Assembly (NCBI GenBank): GCA_965613025.1
Contig: CBFDUE010000054.1
Location: 1 to 16,720 of the forward strand
DNA: 16,720 nt
Origin: CAYTXJ01 sp965613025
GTDB taxonomy: Bacteria; Desulfobacterota; DSM-4660; Desulfatiglandales; JALVMZ01
Reading direction: 5' to 3'
Under the pieces are notes generated by a model, which saw only the letters and a program-made list of their open reading frames with translations, searched no databases and had not been told where the DNA came from. The position numbers and the translations under genes were made by a program. This document shows, one piece after another, positions 14,409-16,720 of the stretch (positions are counted from its first letter, which is position 1; each line of letters opens with the position of its first letter).

Positions 14409-16235
14409 ATGATAGAAAGGATATTAGGAAAAGATATCTATCGTTACATTAAGGCCTATAAAGGCCTTATATTTTTGTCCATACTTCTTACTGCATTTGC
14501 ATCTGTATCAGTGGTAGTCCCTGCCTATCTATTAAAGCCCTTTATAGATAAAGGGATGATAAGTGATGAAGATAAGGTAAGCTGGAAGATACCGTGGATT
14601 GAGCTAAGCCTTGAAGATGGGATTTCCATATCCAAAAGCCAAAAGACTATTGTAGATAACATATCTCCAAATCTCCTTTTAATTATTATTACAATTATTG
14701 CCTTCTTATCAGTGCTTTTTCGCGCTGGATTTACCTATCTGGGGCAACTATGTGGGGCTGCATTCTCCAATAGGGCTATTATGAGACTCAGAGAAGATCT
14801 CTTCAATAAGTTTCTATCCCTTTCTCACTCTTTTTATCACAGGCAGAAGATAGGTGAGCTGATCTCAAGGGCCACTGCAGATATCACTGTAATGCAAGAG
14901 AGAATCGCCAATATCATAATCGGATTAGTTCAATATCCCATTATGGCATTGGTATTTTTGGTATATCTCCTGTTTATGAACTGGATTATCACCCTTATTG
15001 TCATAATTACTGCTCCAATGATCTCCTTTTTTATAAGACTTTTTGGAAGAAAGGTAAAAAAACACAGTAGAATGGTTCAAGAAGTTACCTCCCAGTTGAC
15101 CTCCATGTATCAGGAGGCAATCCTGTGTCTTAGGATAATTCAGGGTTTTTGTATGGAAAGGAAGGTATCAGATAATTTTAAGGAGAAGGCCCATGAGCTA
15201 TATAGGAGGGTGATGCATTGGAATAGGTGGTTCTTAGGGATCGGTCCTTTTATGGATAGCACGGTATTTCTTATAATCCCTGGGGTTTTCATATTGGGGA
15301 AGTCCTATTTTCACCATACCTTAGGTGAGTTGATATCCATGGTATATGCCTTTTCTCAGGTCTACTCCCCTTTTAAAAACCTTGCAAGACTCAATAGTGA
15401 AATCAAGACCCTTCATGGAGCAACAGAGAGGGTTTTCAATATCTTAAATACCCCTACTGAGATAAGAGATCATCCCAATGCCAAACCCATTGGCAGGCAC
15501 AGGGAGAGTATTGAGTTTATAAATGTATCCTTCTCTTATAATGGGAAGGAAGAAGTTTTAAAGGGAATCTCTTTTAAGATCAGGGCTGGTGAGATGGCCG
15601 CATTTGTGGGATCTACCGGATCCGGAAAAAGCACTCTGCTTAGCCTTATTCCCCGCTTTTATGATGTTACCTCTGGAAGTATCAGGATAGATGGGGTGGA
15701 TATCCGAGATGTGACATTGCAGTCCCTTAGAAGACAGATTGGATTAGTGAGTCAGGATGTTCTCCTATTTCATGATACCATTGCCAATAATATCGGATTT
15801 GGCACATTTGATTTTGATATGAAAGATATTGAAAAGGCCGCAAAGATGGCATATGCACATGGATTCATTTTGGATCAGCCTAAGGGATATGAGACCATAG
15901 TAGGGGATAGGGGCACTCTGCTGTCTGGTGGGCAAAAGCAGAGAATTGCCCTTGCAAGGGCATTGATGGTCAATCCCTCAATTCTTCTTCTGGATGAGGC
16001 AGCATCTGCCTTAGACAGTGAGAGTGAGAGAATGATACAGGAGACAATAGAATCTCTCAAAGGTAAGATTACCATATTGGTGGTTGCGCATAGACTTAGC
16101 ACTATAAAAGGAGCAGATATAATATTTGTGCTTGAAGAGGGAAGGATTGTAGAAAGTGGCAATATGGATGAATTGCTCCAAAAGGGTGGAAGATTTAGAC
16201 AACTCTATAACATCCAATTTGAAAGCTTTGCATAA
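14409..16235 (+). CDS. msbA: MsbA-like lipid A/lipid-linked glycan ABC exporter
   Basis: A 608-residue half-transporter with a fused membrane domain (six helices, about residues 18-320) and ATPase domain (about 360-600). Walker A is GSTGSGKST at 401-409, the signature LSGGQ at 505-509, Walker B ILLLDE at 525-530 with catalytic E530, and the switch His H561. The FYHRQKIGELISRATADI segment matches the coupling region of MsbA. MsbA homodimers flip lipid A-core across the inner membrane, upstream of the Lpt exporter. The loop between the first two helices is about 38 residues (roughly 40-77), longer than in E. coli MsbA. The last four codons and stop lie inside a repeat copy, so the natural C-terminus may have been altered. 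Other lipid-flipping ABC exporters share this architecture; the LPS genes nearby favour MsbA. Confidence 0.87.
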   Translation: MIERILGKDIYRYIKAYKGLIFLSILLTAFASVSVVVPAYLLKPFIDKGMISDEDKVSWKIPWIELSLEDGISISKSQKTIVDNISPNLLLIIITIIAFLSVLFRAGFTYLGQLCGAAFSNRAIMRLREDLFNKFLSLSHSFYHRQKIGELISRATADITVMQERIANIIIGLVQYPIMALVFLVYLLFMNWIITLIVIITAPMISFFIRLFGRKVKKHSRMVQEVTSQLTSMYQEAILCLRIIQGFCMERKVSDNFKEKAHELYRRVMHWNRWFLGIGPFMDSTVFLIIPGVFILGKSYFHHTLGELISMVYAFSQVYSPFKNLARLNSEIKTLHGATERVFNILNTPTEIRDHPNAKPIGRHRESIEFINVSFSYNGKEEVLKGISFKIRAGEMAAFVGSTGSGKSTLLSLIPRFYDVTSGSIRIDGVDIRDVTLQSLRRQIGLVSQDVLLFHDTIANNIGFGTFDFDMKDIEKAAKMAYAHGFILDQPKGYETIVGDRGTLLSGGQKQRIALARALMVNPSILLLDEAASALDSESERMIQETIESLKGKITILVVAHRLSTIKGADIIFVLEEGRIVESGNMDELLQKGGRFRQLYNIQFESFA

Positions 16236-16283
16236 CCCTTTTTTACACTGGGGGTTACATCCCCAGATCCCCAAAGATTTACT
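16221..16283. repeat. Interspersed palindrome-containing repeat, copy 1
   Basis: The first 44 bases (16221-16264) match 16625-16668 with one mismatch, the first 39 being identical. The last 19 bases (16265-16283) match 16702-16720 with three mismatches. Copy 1 lacks the 33 bases that copy 2 carries in between. TGGGGGT at 16249-16255 can pair with ATCCCCA at 16267-16273, keeping a G-T(U) pair where copy 2 has G-C. The repeat encodes the last four codons and stop of msbA. Confidence 0.8.
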
Positions 16284-16313
16284 TAAAATAGCCCATAATT
16301 ACAGCTTTTTTCT

Positions 16314-16340
16314 GAGAGCTTTGAAAAATTCAAAGCTCTC
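16314..16340. terminator. Perfect 12-bp hairpin between convergent msbA and yggU
   Basis: GAGAGCTTTGAA (16314-16325) and its exact reverse complement (16329-16340) are separated by AAA. The stem lies in the 108-bp gap between two convergent genes, 3 nt beyond the yggU stop, where a bidirectional terminator is expected. Neither strand has a good T-run right after the stem, so standard Rho-independent termination is doubtful. A 3'-end stabilising or pausing hairpin is the alternative. Confidence 0.45.
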
Positions 16341-16343
16341 AAT

Positions 16344-16610
16344 TTATGAGCTGAGTCTTTCCATTAATCTTTTTTTATCTATTCCATAGAGATAGATTAG
16401 TTTATTGGGTGATCTATGACCTCTAACTATCTCAATCTCTTTATGGTTTAATCTCTTTTTTAAGAATTTCAGAAGCTCCTTATTGGCCCTATTCTTTTGG
16501 GCAGGCTCCTTTATTTTGACAAGAATCCTTTCTCCGTCCATTATCAATTCATTCTTTGAGGCTCCAGCCCTAACTTTTATTGACAAAAATATTCCGTCTT
16601 TTTTTGCCAT
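16344..16610 (-). CDS. yggU: DUF167/YggU-family small conserved protein
   Basis: An 88-residue protein of the YggU (PF02594) family: FLSIKVRAGASKNEL near the start, VKIKEPAQKNRANKELLKFL in the middle, and EIVRGHRSPNKLIYLYGI toward the end. These match the family pattern of a beta strand with Gly-Ala-Ser, a helix with x-x-Ala-Asn, and a Gly-x-x-Ser-x-x-Lys segment. The molecular function of the family is not established. The start MAKKDGIFL at 16610 is preferred: GAGGAG lies two bases upstream. An earlier in-frame ATG at 16637 would add nine residues that overlap repeat copy 2 and has no ribosome site. It is convergent with msbA. Confidence 0.85.
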   Translation of the reverse strand: MAKKDGIFLSIKVRAGASKNELIMDGERILVKIKEPAQKNRANKELLKFLKKRLNHKEIEIVRGHRSPNKLIYLYGIDKKRLMERLSS

Positions 16611-16624
16611 CTCTCCTCTAACCG

Positions 16625-16720
16625 GAAAGCTTTGCATAACCCTTTTTTACACTGGGGGTTACACCCCCCTCCGGGTCGGATGACCCTCTGGGTCGGAGAC
16701 CAGACCCCCAAAAATTAACT
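16625..16720. repeat. Interspersed palindrome-containing repeat, copy 2 (reaches contig end)
   Basis: This copy shares its left 44 bases and right 19 bases with 16221-16283 but holds an extra 33-nt G+C-rich core (16669-16701). The core contains GGGTC-GGAT-GACCC (16673-16686), and TCTGGGTCGGAGACCAGA (16687-16704) forms a second hairpin with one bulged G. TGGGGGT (16653-16659) can pair with ACCCCCA (16704-16710) to close the whole element. It lies upstream of yggU and runs to the last base, so its right boundary is unknown. Confidence 0.8.

Noticed and set aside
16483..16683. A 66-residue plus-strand open frame across yggU and repeat copy 2
   Set aside because: It is antisense to the YggU-family gene and runs into the palindromic repeat; it has no ribosome site or family match.

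Overview
The window reads as chromosomal DNA from an AT-rich Gram-negative bacterium. The presence of LptF/LptG, an MsbA-type exporter, an O-antigen-ligase-type protein and a WecA-type transferase implies an outer membrane with lipopolysaccharide (LPS). Arg is mostly AGA/AGG and Ile is often ATA. CoA-thioester enzymes next to LPS genes would suit an anaerobe of the Desulfobacterota or a similar phylum, but that placement is a guess. No rRNA, tRNA, CRISPR array or transposase was seen.

Left edge (1-585): the first 16 bases are leftover Nextera/Tn5 mosaic-end adapter, not genome. They run straight into an SGNH-hydrolase-like gene cut off at its 5' end.

Envelope block (592-9813, all +): nine tightly packed genes, several overlapping. 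In order they are a GT2 polyprenyl-phosphate glycosyltransferase, a PF03706 flippase-like membrane protein, a GT39/ArnT-like glycosyltransferase, a PAP2 lipid phosphatase, an O-antigen ligase/polymerase, LptF, LptG, and a 609-residue fusion of a WecA-type sugar-1-phosphate transferase to the N-terminal half of a FlaA1/CapD-type protein. Together they could charge a lipid-linked sugar, flip it, transfer it onto a lipid A-like acceptor, remove lipid phosphates, attach a polysaccharide and export the product.

CoA block (9847-14399): an enlarged crotonase-fold protein, two HMG-CoA-lyase-like aldolases convergent with a 15-bp tail overlap, and an acyl-CoA dehydrogenase. Three of the four genes have clear Shine-Dalgarno sequences and are visibly richer in G+C than the envelope genes. 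The enzyme set resembles leucine/isovalerate (liu) or terpenoid (atu) catabolism without a carboxylase in view. One lyase has Gln where HMG-CoA lyase has its catalytic Cys, so the substrate is open. This is the best candidate here for an undescribed pathway.

Right edge (14409-16720): an MsbA-like ABC exporter follows the dehydrogenase by 9 bp. A convergent DUF167/YggU gene lies beyond it. Two copies of an imperfect, palindrome-containing repeat flank that small gene; one supplies the last codons and stop of msbA, and the other runs into the end of the contig.
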